Assembly: GCA_963921825.1 (NCBI GenBank)
Contig: OY997596.1
Location: 873,001-937,000 of the forward strand
DNA: 64,000 nucleotides
Origin: Erodium maritimum
Taxonomy: Eukaryota > Streptophyta > Magnoliopsida > Geraniales > Geraniaceae
Direction: 5' to 3'
Shown here: in pieces, positions 12,020-24,505 of the stretch
How positions within the stretch are numbered: position 1 is the stretch's first letter
How the letters are laid out: the number at the start of each line of letters is the position of its first letter
Translations under genes and position numbers: made by a program
Notes under the pieces: model-generated
What the model saw: the letters and a program-made list of their open reading frames with translations, nothing else
What the model was told of the DNA's origin: nothing
Databases searched by the model: none

Positions 12020-12289
12020 GGGGTGATTACGTTTACATATCACCGATTATCACTTAGTTATATATATATATTTTTGTCTGAGAGATTGTATAACTTTTTC
12101 ATTTTTACGCTTGACTACAATTTGTTAGTTTTAACACTTTTTCGTCTGATATATACTAAAACTTTCGAATTTTTCCATTTTACTACCTTCCGTTTAAAAG
12201 TTCGGGTATCTCTCAAACGGAAAAAAAATAGTTGGATATAACTAAGTGATAAACTGTAATAGTTATGTATAGTTAAACATAATTACCCC
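12020..12289. mobile_element. 270-bp MITE with 9-bp target duplication
   Basis: Ends are GGGGTGATTACGTTTA and TAAACATAATTACCCC. A perfect 17-bp inverted pair lies just inside (TTATCACTTAGTTATAT at 12047 and its complement at 12236-12252). Flanks AAAGAATAA and AAGGAATAA form a 9-bp target duplication with one mismatch, as for Mutator-type elements. The 72-codon frame inside is not a gene. Confidence 0.75.
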
Positions 12290-12544
12290 AAGGAATAATA
12301 ACAAAAATATAATGAGTGTTTTAGTTCCATTACAAATTGTTACCAATTCTACTATCGAGTTTAGATTCATCTAGTCACTCGTAGATGTATCAAGAAACTG
12401 TAGCAGATGGCCCTTCTTCTACTGATGTGACTTACATTGCGAAACGTTGATTTTATCATGCCGATCCTTAATTATGCCATTTTTTTTGTTAAAGATACTC
12501 TTTCCCGATAAGGGTTGATGGTTTGTAAAAACACAATCTCTTAT

Positions 12545-12765
12545 CGTAGAGTTATCAATAACACACTGTCACATTTCTCATATTAGCAAAAACTCATAGA
12601 TTCTGTTAATTTGTTTCGAAAACAGCCTAATGGAACAGGTGATAGCTTATCAAGAACGCAGTCACCTTTTCTCATATTTCGGTGGTTTTTCAAAACGAAA
12701 TTAACGAAATCTATGAGTTTTTGATGGTATGAGAAGTGTAATAATGTGTTACTAATAACTCCTCA
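12545..12765. repeat. Hairpin-forming MITE relic
   Basis: The left arm 'actgtcacatttctcat' plus 'aactcatagattctgttaat' is mirrored by 'attaacgaaatctatgag' and 'tatgagaagtgtaataatg' on the right. It shares the inner hairpin of the element at 6855-7105. Confidence 0.5.
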
Positions 12766-12971
12766 CCGTACACTATGTTTTTGAAAACCAGCACAACAAA
12801 CACACAATAAACTTCAAAAACAACACTTGGTTGATAGTATAGAAACAAGAGAATAAACATTGATCATAAAACTTAAACTGAAATCTACTCATCACATAAG
12901 CTTGTTGATTCCAAAACACTTTCAAACACACCAAATTACACACAATTACAAAGTTATAGATTGATCGAAGT

Positions 12972-13755
12972 CTAGGAGAGAAGAAGACTGACTCCGAACG
13001 AAGTTGTGCAAATCATAAGCCCGATTATCGCCAACAAATTGAATCCCCTGCATATGTATAACAAGCAAAATGTCAATGAACTTAACAAGGATCAATATCG
13101 AGTAATTACATTTCCAGTATCGATTAAATTAGGGTGAATGGATAATTGCAAAAAAGTACCAAGAGGTAATCACTTTTTGCAACTTATAGCCATCTTCTTT
13201 GATAATTGCTAAAAAATATCTTGAACTTGTCTTTTTTATTGCACTTTGTATAAACTTGTTTCAAAATGACGATTTCATCCTTAAATTTTTTAAAATAATA
13301 TTAAAGGACAAATAATCCAAATGTTTGTATATCTTAATTTCTCCGTCTTTCTACAATACAAGGAGGAAGAGAATTAAGGGATACGAAATTTTGGACTTTT
13401 TTTACCTACTATTTTAAAAAAATTAATTGCAAGGGTAAAATCATCATTTTATACAAATTGCAACAAAAGGCGAGTTCATGATATTTTTTTACAATTATAA
13501 AGAAAAGGGCTACAAGTTGCAAAAAATATATATATCTAAGGTACTTTTTTGCAATTATCCCTAGAGTGATTAAGCAACAAACCCGAGCTTCAGGCGATTC
13601 TTTGGATCGCCTGTGGCATAATCTTTGAAGTAGAAGAAGCGAGCTACAACATAGAGAACTCCAAGCCCGGCACAAGCACAAGGGTGCCTGAGCCCTCCTA
13701 CGATCATCAACATGAAGAAGACAGGCATCATTTCTAGGGAATTTTGGTGCCCTCT
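12972..13755 (-). pseudogene. MGST3: Truncated MGST3 copy A (exons 3 and 4 only)
   Basis: Exon 3 is 13583-13755 (starts RGHQNSLEMMPVFFMLMIV, ends PKNRLKLG) and exon 4 is 12972-13047 (GFNLLAIIGLMICTTSFGV, then SLLLS and stop). Splice signals and frame are intact and match copies B and C exactly in exon length (173 and 76 nt). Exons 1 and 2, which encode the N-terminal helix and the cytosolic loop, are absent. Homology to intron 2 of copies B and C runs to about 14056 and then stops. A MITE sits in the intron. It is probably a non-functional relic, although an unrelated upstream exon cannot be excluded. Confidence 0.85.
13140..13561. mobile_element. GGGATAATTG MITE, family II, copy in MGST3-A intron
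   Basis: The 422-bp element begins GGATAATTGCAAAAAAG and ends CTTTTTTGCAATTATCC. The orthologous site in copy C (about 27900) is empty, which proves insertion. Flanks TAGGGTGAAT and TAGAGTGATT resemble a 9- to 10-bp target duplication. Confidence 0.75.
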
Positions 13756-13910
13756 CTGCATAAACCCACCAAACCCCTCAGTTTCACTATCATATCTACC
13801 ATAATCTTAATGAATCACACCTAAAAGTACAGTACAATTTGTTTGTACGTATTCTTTTTTTGGCCCACAACAACAACAAGTATAGTATTTTGTATTTACA
13901 AAAATATCAA

Positions 13911-13973
13911 GGGATATTTGTAAGAAAGTAATGCAAAAACTGAATAATTCGGGGTATTTTTTAAAATTATCCC
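13911..13973. mobile_element. Degraded 79-bp GGGATAATTG hairpin element
   Basis: It matches the hairpins at 25744-25822 and 28242-28320, in the same intron position of MGST3 copies B and C, with a short internal deletion. Confidence 0.65.
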
Positions 13974-14478
13974 AAAAATCAATCATGGGTTTTGAAGTTC
14001 CCTAACATGCCCCCTCATACAATAGATATATCATTCATAATTAACTTGAAAAACTGATTTTGTTTTAAAAATAGTGAAATTTTCATTTGTCATTTCACTC
14101 ATTTTCAAGTTCTGAACCAATGACATGAGTTTGAAATTTTGAGTAATAATTAGGGGTATTATGAATATTTTACCTATTTTGGATGAAAAGTTAACAGAAT
14201 TTGACGGCTGGGTATGAAAGTGAAATTAAAAGTTTGGTTAGGGTATGAAAGTGTTAAAAATTTATGCCAGAGTATCAAAATGAAATTAAATGTTTGGCAG
14301 GGTGTTAAAGTGAAATTTTCCCTAATTTTTACCGCTCTCTAAAGATTAAAAACGCTTATAAACAAACTCATGTATATTGATCCTTTTAATTTTGGACTAC
14401 AAAATCATAAACACAAAATCATTCATATACATGACATATGGTCTTTCATCTTTGTAGAGCATTTTTATGTCAACAATT

Positions 14479-14832
14479 TTTTTTGATAAGCGAAAGCTTT
14501 GTAAAGCCAATTCACTCCGAGACGGAGAAAAAAGGAAGGACCGCCAAGAAACTATCCTCAAGACCAAAACAAAACACCCAAATACATCGGTTCAGAATCA
14601 AAGCGAGACAAAAAAACAAAAACAAAATAGACCCAGGAAATCACAACACTCTCAGCGCACGAAACAAACCTAAACAAGCTCACAAGCCCAAAAAAAAGAC
14701 CAAAAAGCTAACTAACGATCAAAAGTAAAGCAACCGACCAAAATGCCGCAGCACCTGCAAACCCAAAACTCGGAAACCACAAAGAGTCAACCAACCAAAA
14801 ATAGACGATCAGGGAATACGCTCCCCATCATC
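14479..14832 (-). mobile_element. Truncated LINE-like retroposon with 12-bp target duplication
   Basis: It starts with poly-T and 'gataagcgaaagctttgtaa' (minus-strand poly-A tail). Flanks 14467-14478 and 14833-14844 are both ATGTCAACAATT, a perfect 12-bp target duplication typical of target-primed reverse transcription. It is 5'-truncated with no protein domain left. Confidence 0.8.
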
Positions 14833-14952
14833 ATGTCAACAATTAGTAAGCATATTCATCTCCTATGAGTGAATCATTTTCTTAGAGTCCGAATAATACA
14901 ACTCCATACGATCAATAATCAAAGTCAACTATACTTACTATCTTGTTTAATC

Positions 14953-15370
14953 ATTTCTTTTATCATCGAAGTTTTATAAAGCTCTCTCGCGTATCAAAAT
15001 AGGAGCGAAGAGGAACTTGTAGAAACAGGTCAAAAATAGAAAACACGAGCCACAACTAAGATTCGACAACAAAACAACCAACATAAACCATAAAATAAAA
15101 ACTGAACCACAACCCAACTACAAAACCAAGGGATGGATAAAAAAAACAAAAGAAATGAAAAATGGCACCCTAGGCCACACCCAGCAACCAAGCTTCCCCG
15201 AACCGCGCAACTACAACAAGCCAACGGGCAATGATAACACTGGATAAAGGTAAAGACTCATACCTACCCCCGAAGGCCACCAAATACAAAACAAGGAAGC
15301 CTGAACTCTAACCAACAACACTTATACCTCAATAACTTCCCCTTAAAAAACACGACGATTCCGAGCCAAT
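14953..15370 (-). mobile_element. Second truncated retroposon with 14-bp target duplication
   Basis: Both flanks read TATCTTGTTTAATC (14939-14952 and 15371-15384). The left end is a decayed T-rich tail followed by 'gttttataaagctctctc'. Confidence 0.8.
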
Positions 15371-15599
15371 TATCTTGTTTAATCGTGGAATGAAACTTCC
15401 GTAATAATTCTTTTCTTGCAATAATTTTTTAAGGGTTTCTTTCTCTTGACTTGCACTCTAGTCAAGTTCCTCTTGGTTTCTTAACAACCTTTATGTTTAT
15501 AATGTATATTATTATTCATGTGCTTTAATGTTGTAGAACCCAATGAAACTTATGTTTCTAATTCATGAACTTCATGAATTATTTTTCGATAAATGACCC

Positions 15600-17300
15600 T
15601 ATTCTTTTTACTAAATATTATATTACAAAGCCAAGATTAACTAGCACCAGTTACTCATATTTGTCATGTTTCTATTCCAATAAGATAATATTGACATTCT
15701 TTAAGATTAATTTCAATGGCAAATAAATTGGTTTATTTTATGTGGCATTTTCGATATGAGGCCTTAAACGGTTGCTTAACTCGCTTAAAACTTGAAACGG
15801 CCCTGACTATCCTATTCAACATGCCCACCGATGAGCATATTTACCTAAAGAATAAGTTGTGTGCCCCATAAGACAAGGAAACTCCACCCGACCACATCGA
15901 TTATATGTTGTCAAACGATTGTATGTTGGCAAGTCTACTTATCAATTATCCCGCGGATATTTTTTTGTCATTTTATCAACAATAATAACCTGGATAGATA
16001 AATTAATGTCCTCATCGGATGTAAAAATTAGTATAAGTATGGGGTATTATTAGACTTTAATATAGACATTCGAAAAACGTGTATAGATTGATATGGAATC
16101 ATAAATATCCCTAGATATATTTTCCGCTTAATGTAAATTGTTAAGCCAATCACTTGCTTTACCACTAATGTTGCCCACTTAGAAGTAATTCCTTTAATTG
16201 ACATTTTCCTTTACATTTTTTTTTATTTTGTTCAGTGGTAAAACTACCCAATGTGACTATGGGGATATGACTTCATTTATGAACATGAAGTTCCTCATGA
16301 GTCACTCCAACTATTGCTTAAGAAGGTGCTTCAAATATATAAGAAGGTGCTTCAGATATATCAAAAATGATCTTGAATCTTTTATGAGCTATGTCCCAAA
16401 CTCTTAATTGTGTTTGTCGATTAGGTTAAGCTCTCATTGAAGGTTGTCATGGGCGCTAACATCTAGATAAAGGCTTCTCCTCTCGTATGCATGAAAAGGA
16501 GATATACATTATATCTGCTCCGATTGCTTCCCTGTACCTGGGAAAAGTCCACTGTGACATATGCATTTTCTCTCCACGAGTACATTTCATAATTTTTATT
16601 CATTTATTTGTTTGAAATTAATTGACACGGAAGCTAATATTTTTATGGTAGCTTACTATCGTCGGGGCCAACCTAATAAAATCTAGGGTCTAAAGCGAGA
16701 AATTGATCGATAACTTTTTTTCTTATAAAAAAATATAATAGGAAAATATATAAATGTTCTCATATACAAATATTATACTATATGATATAGAGAAAATGAG
16801 CTTCAACGTGTATTTATAACACTAAAAATATAAAATGGATGACATATATTAAATTCTAACAAAACATTATCGAAGGATAAAATTTACTGTCTTGAAATCT
16901 ATACAAAAGTCCAAATATTTAAGGATTCACATTTTTCCATAAATAAAATAAATTAATGTCATTTTTGGATGTGATAGGTTCATGAAAATTCTAGATAATT
17001 GCACTAAATTATCTAGAATATATATGAGGTCGTGTATGATTAGCTATTGTCATTATCTTTTACATAATTCCACACTCAAAAAATAATTTTTAAATATTTA
17101 TCATAGGTTTTAACTATGATCAATCACATATAACCAAAAATAAGAAAACCGTCGAATTCACACTAACGGCGCAATGTAGTAGGTAGGTGCGACTTTTCAA
17201 TAACTAAGGGTATTTCATATTGAAACACGTCGGTTAATTGGAAAAAAAGGACAAGGCCAATACGTTCTTCTGATTACCTCAAGATATATGCCCAAGTTTA
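15600..17300. other. AT-rich spacer between duplication units
   Basis: No splice-supported gene or terminal-repeat structure seen. Small frames at 15859-16053 and 16198-16407 have no recognisable motif. Confidence 0.4.
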
Positions 17301-17458
17301 TTTAATTTTTATTGCCCTCTAAAGATTAAAGACGCCAATAAACAAACTCATGTATATTGATCATTTTGATTTTGTACTACAAAATCATAAACACATAATT
17401 ATTCATATACATGACATATGGTCTTTCATTTCTGTAGACCATTTTCATGTCAACAATT

Positions 17459-17815
17459 TTTTTTTTTTGATAAGCAAAAGTTTTATAAAGCCAATTCACT
17501 CCAAGACGGAGAAAAAAGGAAAGACCTTCTAGAAGCTATTCTCAAGACCAAAACACAACACCCAAACACATCTGTTCAGGAACAAAGCAAGACAAAAAAA
17601 AACAAAAAAAAAACAGACCCAAGAAACCACAACACTCGCAGCGCACGAAACAATCCTAAACAAACTCACAAGCCCAACAAAGACCAAAAGCTAACCAACG
17701 ATCAAAAGTAAAGAAACTGACCGAAAAGCCACAACACCTGCAAACCCAAAACTCGAAAACCACAAAGAGTCAACCAACCAAAAACATACGATCAGGGAAT
17801 ACGCTCCCCATCATC
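17459..17815 (-). mobile_element. D2 copy of the first truncated retroposon
   Basis: Flanks are ATGTCAACAATT (17447-17458) and GTGTCAACAATT (17816-17827). Poly-T and 'gataagcaaaagttttataa' begin the element. Confidence 0.8.
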
Positions 17816-17945
17816 GTGTCAACAATTGGTAAGCATCTTCATCTTCTATGAGTGAATCATTTTCTTAGAGTCTGAACAATACAACATCATATGATAAGTA
17901 ATCAAAGTCAACTATACTTATTATCTTGTTCAATCATTTCTTTTA

Positions 17946-20043
17946 TTGACGAAGTTTCATAAAACTCTCTCGCATATCAAAATGGGAGCGAAGAGGCACC
18001 TGTAAAAACATGTCAAAAATAGAAAACACGAGCCACAACTAAGACTCGACAACAAAACAATCAACATAAACCATAAAATAAAAACTGAACCACAACCCAA
18101 CTACAAAACCAAGGGATGAATAAAAAACAAAAGAAATGAAAAGGGAACCTTAGGCCACACCCACAACAACCAAGCTTTCCCGAACCGCGCAGCTTTAACA
18201 AGCCAATGGGTAATGATAACATTCTGTAAAGGTAAAGACTCATACCTCCCCACGAAGGCCACCAAATATGAAATAAGGAAGCCTGAACTATAACCAACAA
18301 CACTTCTTGTTAGTCTTAGTGCCCGTAGTTCAATCCTAAATGTCCAAATGTATAAATCATCGTTAGCAATAAAATTAAAGCGGCTTTATATTACTTATGT
18401 GTTGGAGTAATGTATCGATGTGTGCTCTGATCTATGCCCACCATGCGAATAGAACCATAGATCGAGATAGATCACACTCGATGGGTCCCTAGTCAACAAA
18501 GCTTCACTAGAAGCGACTAGTATGAAATATGGCTCTTTATGGCTTACGTTCTGTTAGTCATTGGAATGGGATTCCGGAGTCTGATCATAGATATCATGTG
18601 GGACATGATATTGGACGACCCGCCCTGAATATGTGCCATAGATTAAGTCATGAACATATTCAGTGTCGTAGCTTGTCATGTATCCTTAGACCAAGGAGTC
18701 TTTGTGATCGCTATGTAGTCAACAACTGAGTTTGACCTGAGCCTAACGTTGTCCGTAACAGGGCTTCCATAACGGCCAGGATTGGCTTGGGGACGGGCTA
18801 CATGAGTGACATGAAAGGCGGCTAAGGGATTTATCCCTCATACTGAGGTATGGGAAAGATATCGGTTCTCGGCCGCTTGATCGAGAGTGACTGAAAGAAT
18901 AGCATGGCCATGCACATGATATTGGGTATCATATCTTCAGTCATCTCACATATCAAGGAACGGTGATTGAGAATAATAAGGATGACGGCTCTATGCCTTA
19001 TCTCAATCAGGATATCGGAGATAAAAGGATAATGACAGGGATGACGGAAAGGTTAGAATCGACAGGGTCGATTCGTTATGTAGTGTCAGGCAATACTAAA
19101 GTCTCGTTAGTTGCCACTTAAATAGGATCAAGTAAAATGGGATTTTACGTTGATCTATTGACATGCATAAACCTAAGGGTCACACCGGAGGATGAAACTC
19201 ATTGACACATTTATGGAGAATGGCCAAAAGGGAGTTGTCTCGGGACATGACCAAAAATGGGTTTTGGGTCATGTGCTCGTACGTGAATAGGACTTTACGG
19301 ATCGAGACAAGGCTTGGAGTCTTGGGATTGATCGCGTCGGATAATGTTGGACATTTCCGGTATGGAAGGCTTGGAGGCGATGAGTGAATCACGGGACCTC
19401 GTTAGAAATGGCCACGGGCCATGTTCCAAGAGGCCCATGAAAGGCCCATGCAACCAAGGCCCATGGAACTAATTAATCAAGTCTTGATTAATTAGTACTA
19501 AGTAAGCAAGACAAGGATTAAGGTGTTGGTGATTCACCACCTAACCCAATCTTGTCTTGCCATACTTTGTCCTATTTACACCTTACTTGACACCATACTT
19601 GTCCCATTCCTTTAGTTGGACAAGTATGTGTTTTGTTATGTTTAAGTCATCTTTTTTCAACATAACAAACAAAAGACAAGAATAGGAAACACATTTTCTC
19701 TCCCTCTTCCATGGCCATTTCGGGTTTGGCTAGTTTCCACCTCCATTTTGTGTTCTTGAGTCCTCAAAGAGAAGAACTACGTGGCTTTGATTCCCATGTG
19801 GATACGTAGGCGTCTTGGAGACTCAAGCCAATCATTCGTTAACCGGTGTTCTTGTTTTGGTAAGAAATAGTGCTGAATTTTTCTCTTGTGAATCAATTCT
19901 TTGTTAGTTGTTTCATGGTTTAATCGTCTCTTGGTTTTCATTGATTTTCCGCTGCGAGTTGGTTCATCTCCAACCCTACCTCGAGACCCAACACTTCTAC
20001 CTCAGTAACTTCCCCATAAAAAACACGACGATTCCGAGCCAAT
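17946..20043 (-). mobile_element. D2 copy of the second retroposon, split by a solo LTR
   Basis: Flanks TATCTTGTTCAATC (17932-17945) and TATCTTGTTTAATC (20044-20057). The solo LTR lies inside it. Confidence 0.75.
18308..19993. mobile_element. Solo LTR, 1686 bp, with perfect 5-bp target duplication
   Basis: It starts TGTTAGTCTTAG and ends GACCCAACA, the TG...CA rule for LTRs. It is flanked by CTTCT on both sides (18303-18307 and 19994-19998). The empty site is preserved in D1 near 15316 ('caacacttatacctcaataa'). No internal retrotransposon region remains, so this is a recombined solo LTR. Small frames inside are not genes. Superfamily (Copia or Gypsy) is not determined. Confidence 0.88.
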
Positions 20044-20279
20044 TATCTTGTTTAATCGTGGAATGAAACTTCCATAATAATTCTTTTATTGCAATTATTT
20101 TTTTAAGGGTTTCTTTCTCTTCACTTGCACTCTATTCAAGTTCGTCTTGGTTTCTCAACAGCCCTTATGTTTATAATGTATATTATTACTCATGTGCTTC
20201 AATGTTGTCGAACCCAATGAAACTCATGCTTCTAATTCATGAACTCCATGAATTATTTTTCGATAAATGGCCATATAAC

Positions 20280-21500
20280 TTTCTTCTCCACCTCCGACGC
20301 CAGGGTCATCAGCTTGGTCGTCGTCGGTGGTGACCTCCCCCCCTCTCCCCCTCCTTTTTTCACTATATTCCCTCGTCTTCATCTCGTCCGTGTCTCTGTT
20401 GTTGCAATAGTTCTGTGATTCGGTTCAGACCCACCGCCATGTCGTGGTGGCTGGGCGGGGTCTTGTTCAGGCACACTCGCGAGCGTGGTCGTGGGTTCTG
20501 TTTGGGCTCCATGGTAACTCTTGTGCTTCGTGTTGGTTGTGGTTTCTGGAATACGACTGTGTGTTGTAGTGGTTCCCTCCTTCCATGGCGGTCTTGGTAG
20601 CGTTTTTGTCTCACCGGAGTTGGGTTGGTTCTTTTCCTCCTTCTTCTGCTCGCGACGATTGAGACCACGAGTTCAAGACCAGATCTTCTTTAGTTGAAGG
20701 ATCCGGCCCTCTCTGGACTCTCTTGGAGCTCAATGGGTAGATCGATCATGCTCATGTGGTGGTAGCATCTGTTCTACAACGGCGATGTTTGAGGTGGGGC
20801 CATACGCTGGAGGTTCGACTAGTCTTCACCGTTTCTCGGGGTTCTAGATCTGATGTATTTAGATCTCACCTCTTGTCTGCCCGGGTCTCGGTGGTCCTCT
20901 GATAAGAATCTGACAAAGCTTTAATCGAAACATGCGATCTTTAGAGGTCTCGCAACCGTTATCTGGTGTTGGCCAACCGCTCCTAGCGAGCTCGGGTGGT
21001 GGTCCAGCTCGTGAACATGGCGTGTCTGGTGGCTTTAGTTGGATTTTGAGTAACCGGATCGGAGGGATGACGTCGACTTTCGTGGCGTAGCAGTCATTTG
21101 ACAGTACAAGGTTGGACCTCTCTGTGGTGGTGTTGGGGTGTGTATCCTTATGCTCCGGTTGGTAAGGTCCCTCTATTTTTCTTTGCTTATTTCGTTCCGG
21201 TAGAAAGCTATTATCTTATCTTAGATTTATATTCAGTTCGACTTCTTTGTTTCCTCGTCTCTTGTTGGCGGGGCTCATCAGTTGTGGTGTTGGCCCCCAA
21301 CGGGTGGTTATTGGTCTTTAGGCCTTTTCTGAAGTCGTCTAGTTCTAGATTCAAGGGGTTTAAGTGTTCCAGTGGCTTTTGACCATATGATTATCTTTGT
21401 CGTTCAGTAGTGTTGACTGCCGGCATGCCGGCTTTCATTTTACTAGCTGAGTTAGTGGTCTCAATGAGATAGATTGCTTTTTACTTGTTCGAATAAGGTT
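20280..21500 (+). repeat. GC-rich retroelement-like island
   Basis: It begins abruptly after D2 with 'cacctccgacgccagggtca' and a C-rich run. The composition is like the 5' parts of the islands at 3.0-3.85 and 61.5-62.8 kb, here in opposite orientation. No intact frame is recognised. Confidence 0.35.
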
Positions 21501-21725
21501 TGGAATTTATTCTCCAGAGGATTTTTTGTGTTTTAAGTTTGTCAAATTCAAGTAATTCAGACCTTAGGTTTGTTTGAGGCTTCATTTTTGTTAAATTTGG
21601 GTTATTAGACATAGGTTAATTTGTGCTTAAAGTTTGTTAAATCTAAGTTGATAGACCTCATTTCTCTTTAATCTTATTTTCACCCACTGTTGGGATTCAT
21701 GGTTTCAGTTTCATCGCCCTCATTA

Positions 21726-21990
21726 CATGTGTTTTATTAACATTGAACATTAGTTTTATCAACACTAAACATTAGGTTATCACCACATTACATGTGTTTT
21801 ATCACCTCATCACTTGTTTTTTTTATCACTTCAGCACACATGTTTTACCACCCCAACGTATGTTTTTTTTATCAACACTGAACACTAGTTTTATCACCTC
21901 GATATGAAACATTTATTAGTGACGATTTATCAATACTCGACAATAGTTTTATCACCCTGATATAATTTTTTTACGTGCTTCAAAATATAT
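21726..21990. repeat. Degenerate short-unit repeat around TTTTATCA(C/A)
   Basis: The phrases 'gttttatcaacact', 'gttttatcacctc' and 'acatgtgtttta' recur about eight times with irregular spacing of roughly 25-45 bp. The surrounding 21500-22460 shows no gene. Confidence 0.55.
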
Positions 21991-22466
21991 TTATCAATGA
22001 TCTTGATTGAAAGCCCTTGAAAAAATTAAAATATTGGCGCAAGTTTGAAGCTAATCAGAGCTGAAACGAAGCGGGAATGATTAAATTAATGAATTGGTTA
22101 AGAAAAAAATGGACACTTGTCCACATGGCACCATGCTATTACAATTATGCCATTGCTTTGTGAAAAAGGATGAAAGTGACGTGAATTTGGGTGGGATTAG
22201 GGTGATGATGTGGCATCATGACGAATGTTGGATCTTAGGAGTGTGTGACTAGGATTGGTTCTAATAGTTTTTAAGATAAGAAGGGGTTTTAACCGATTTG
22301 TCCTCATATGTCGGTTTTCCGAACCTCTATGTAAGAAAATTATTAGGTCATCGATTTGAGAACAAATGTAACAAGGTAATTGCAAAAAAAAAATTGTATC
22401 ATAAAGTATTCATTTTTTTTGCAAATACATTAACACTAATTAAATTATTGAAATCTCCTTAAAGGG

Positions 22467-24310
22467 TATGGAATTTAGCAATATAATCGAGTCTAAGAGA
22501 ATGCAAAATAGGGTTTCTCCCTTTCCATATTGCCTCTCAATTTCGCCTCCGGCCATGACAACCTCCTTCTCCTCTTCCTCCTCTCACGACATCACCGGCA
22601 ACTCCACCTCCCTAGTTTCTGGCCCTCCTTCATCTCCACGTAGGAACCCCACCCTCACTACTCTACCCGTAGGCGCTTCCTTTTTGTGACAGTGCAACAC
22701 TAACCCTCCTCGAGGACCATCGATGGTCTGGACTAGGTCCTCGTCGTATACCTCTCCAATGGCCACGCGGGGCCAACTAGCTCCTCACGGTCAGCAAGCG
22801 GCATGTCTCTAGATGCCCCATGTATCTCCTCTGTCCGGCGTCATGCTACACCCATTGCCTCGACGTTCCCCAGCCCAACCGAGGGTCGTGACAAGGTCGG
22901 GATCTTCGCTATCAGTAGCTCCATCGGACTCCCGTACCGTGGAGGCCATCCATGGCCCTTTCAGGGCATTTTCGCTTAAGGATGATGAAGATGAAAAGGA
23001 CGCAATAGTGTTCGTCCCTGTAGAAGTTGTCCTAGCAGTGTCGGACGGGCATTATCGTCATTCAATGGTCGATCGGATTATGGCCGATATTGCATGAAAC
23101 CCGACGACCCTATGTGGGGTAATGATATAGCGGTAGAAGATCCAGGGCTTGGAGGTCGAGTGTCTTTCAAGGAGGTCGTGGCGTTCCATTTCTCGAGTAG
23201 TGCGACGATGGATAGCATCCTCCATTATGGACCGTGGGGTTTTAGCAGATATCTATTGATTATAGTACCCATCCTCCCTTGCATGCAACCGAGTTTTATC
23301 CTATTTCAGTTCATGGAGAATGAGTTTCGGGCATACAACATCTCGAGAGATGCCCAGAATGCCCCTGTCTAATCCCTATTGGCCAATACCCTGGGCACCG
23401 AGGTGTTCTTGGAAACTTTACCGGTACTCCGCAGGTGGGATGACTGTCTCTGGCTCCGGTTTAGCTTGGATGTGATAGGTCGTAGCGTCGGAGGATCCGC
23501 CTCCGCTTACCCGGTCATTTGGAGCCCACGACCCTAAACCTCCAATACGAACGACTGCCTAGTTTTTGTGTCCGATGCGAGAGGCTCAACCACCGATCCT
23601 AACCTGCCAAGCTTGCCTCCTAGGAGTGGGACGGGAGGGGGCTCGATTCGATGATTCCCTTTGAATCCTGATGGGAGTGGATACAGAGCAGCTCCTTCGG
23701 ACAGCTTAGGGGTCATCCCGAGACCAGCGAGTGCTACCAGTTTAAAAGATGTTGACCTCCCTCACTCTGGAGGCACAAGGGGACAACGTGAGGGGTTGTA
23801 GGACTCATGCTCCTCCCACGGGATTCCTAGAACTTCCCTCTCCAGGGGTTGGGGAGTTCGTTTCAAAGACTTGTGATTTGGCCAAGGAGCATCCTGCATC
23901 AATAGATGGGACAAGCGAGATCGCAAAGACATGTGACCTGACTAACGATGCCTAGGAAGATTGTAGAGTCGTGCAGGGGGAGAGCGTATCTACATTAGTG
24001 GGAGCCTTACACAATTATTGTCACCATCTAAGGATCCCAACAAGTGAACACTGAGACCTCTTACCGGGTGGGAAAACATAAAGAGCCTCTGGAGCAGTCA
24101 AGCGGCTTTGGGCCCAAGATGCCCAAGTGATGGAATCCAAAGGGGCGTGACAAGACCAGACAATTATACACCCGTACAAACCAGCCGAAACGGGCGCTCG
24201 AACTCTCCTACATCACCACCATAACACGTCAGCTATTGGACGAGGAGGAAGACGACTTCCAATAGACGAGGGCTGCCAATCCAATACGACACGCTCAAAA
24301 ACAAGCACAA
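22467..24310 (+). pseudogene. LINE ORF1 relic (DUF4283-like) with stops and frameshifts
   Basis: The translated pieces EAIHGPFRAFSL, YRHSMVDRIMADIA and then, in another frame, VSFKEVVAFHFSSSATMDSI followed by LHYGPWGFSRYLLIIVP fit the plant LINE ORF1 N-terminal domain, in which a hydrophobic strand, a PW.F motif and a LLI strand are typical. Several in-frame stops and at least one frameshift (near 23090) disable it. The downstream part to about 24.3 kb is basic or acidic low-complexity as in ORF1 tails. No reverse transcriptase domain is seen. Confidence 0.6.
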
Positions 24311-24505
24311 ACACAGTAGCACCACATTCATAAACTCCAAAAAGAAATCCTTTGTTTACAGTATGGAAACAAGATAATACACAATGATCATAAAACTTAA
24401 ACTGAATTCTTACTCATTACTTCCAAAACTAAATGCTTTTAACCCATCAATATTACATAACACACCAAATTACACCCACTCACAAGTAACAAGACAGATC
24501 AAAGT

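Larger units (their letters stand above)
14329..15597. repeat. Direct duplication unit D1
   Basis: Near-identical to 17308-20272 apart from the solo LTR in the latter. Both contain 'caaactcatgtatattgatc' near the start and 'tgaattatttttcgataaat' near the end, and both carry the same two retroposon insertions. Confidence 0.8.
17308..20272. repeat. Direct duplication unit D2, interrupted by a solo LTR
   Basis: Collinear with D1 (14329-15597). It includes both retroposons with matching target duplications, so they inserted before the duplication. The solo LTR at 18308-19993 is unique to D2 and so came after it. Confidence 0.8.

Noticed and set aside
18529-19392. Small frames as genes
   Set aside because: They lie entirely inside a solo LTR.
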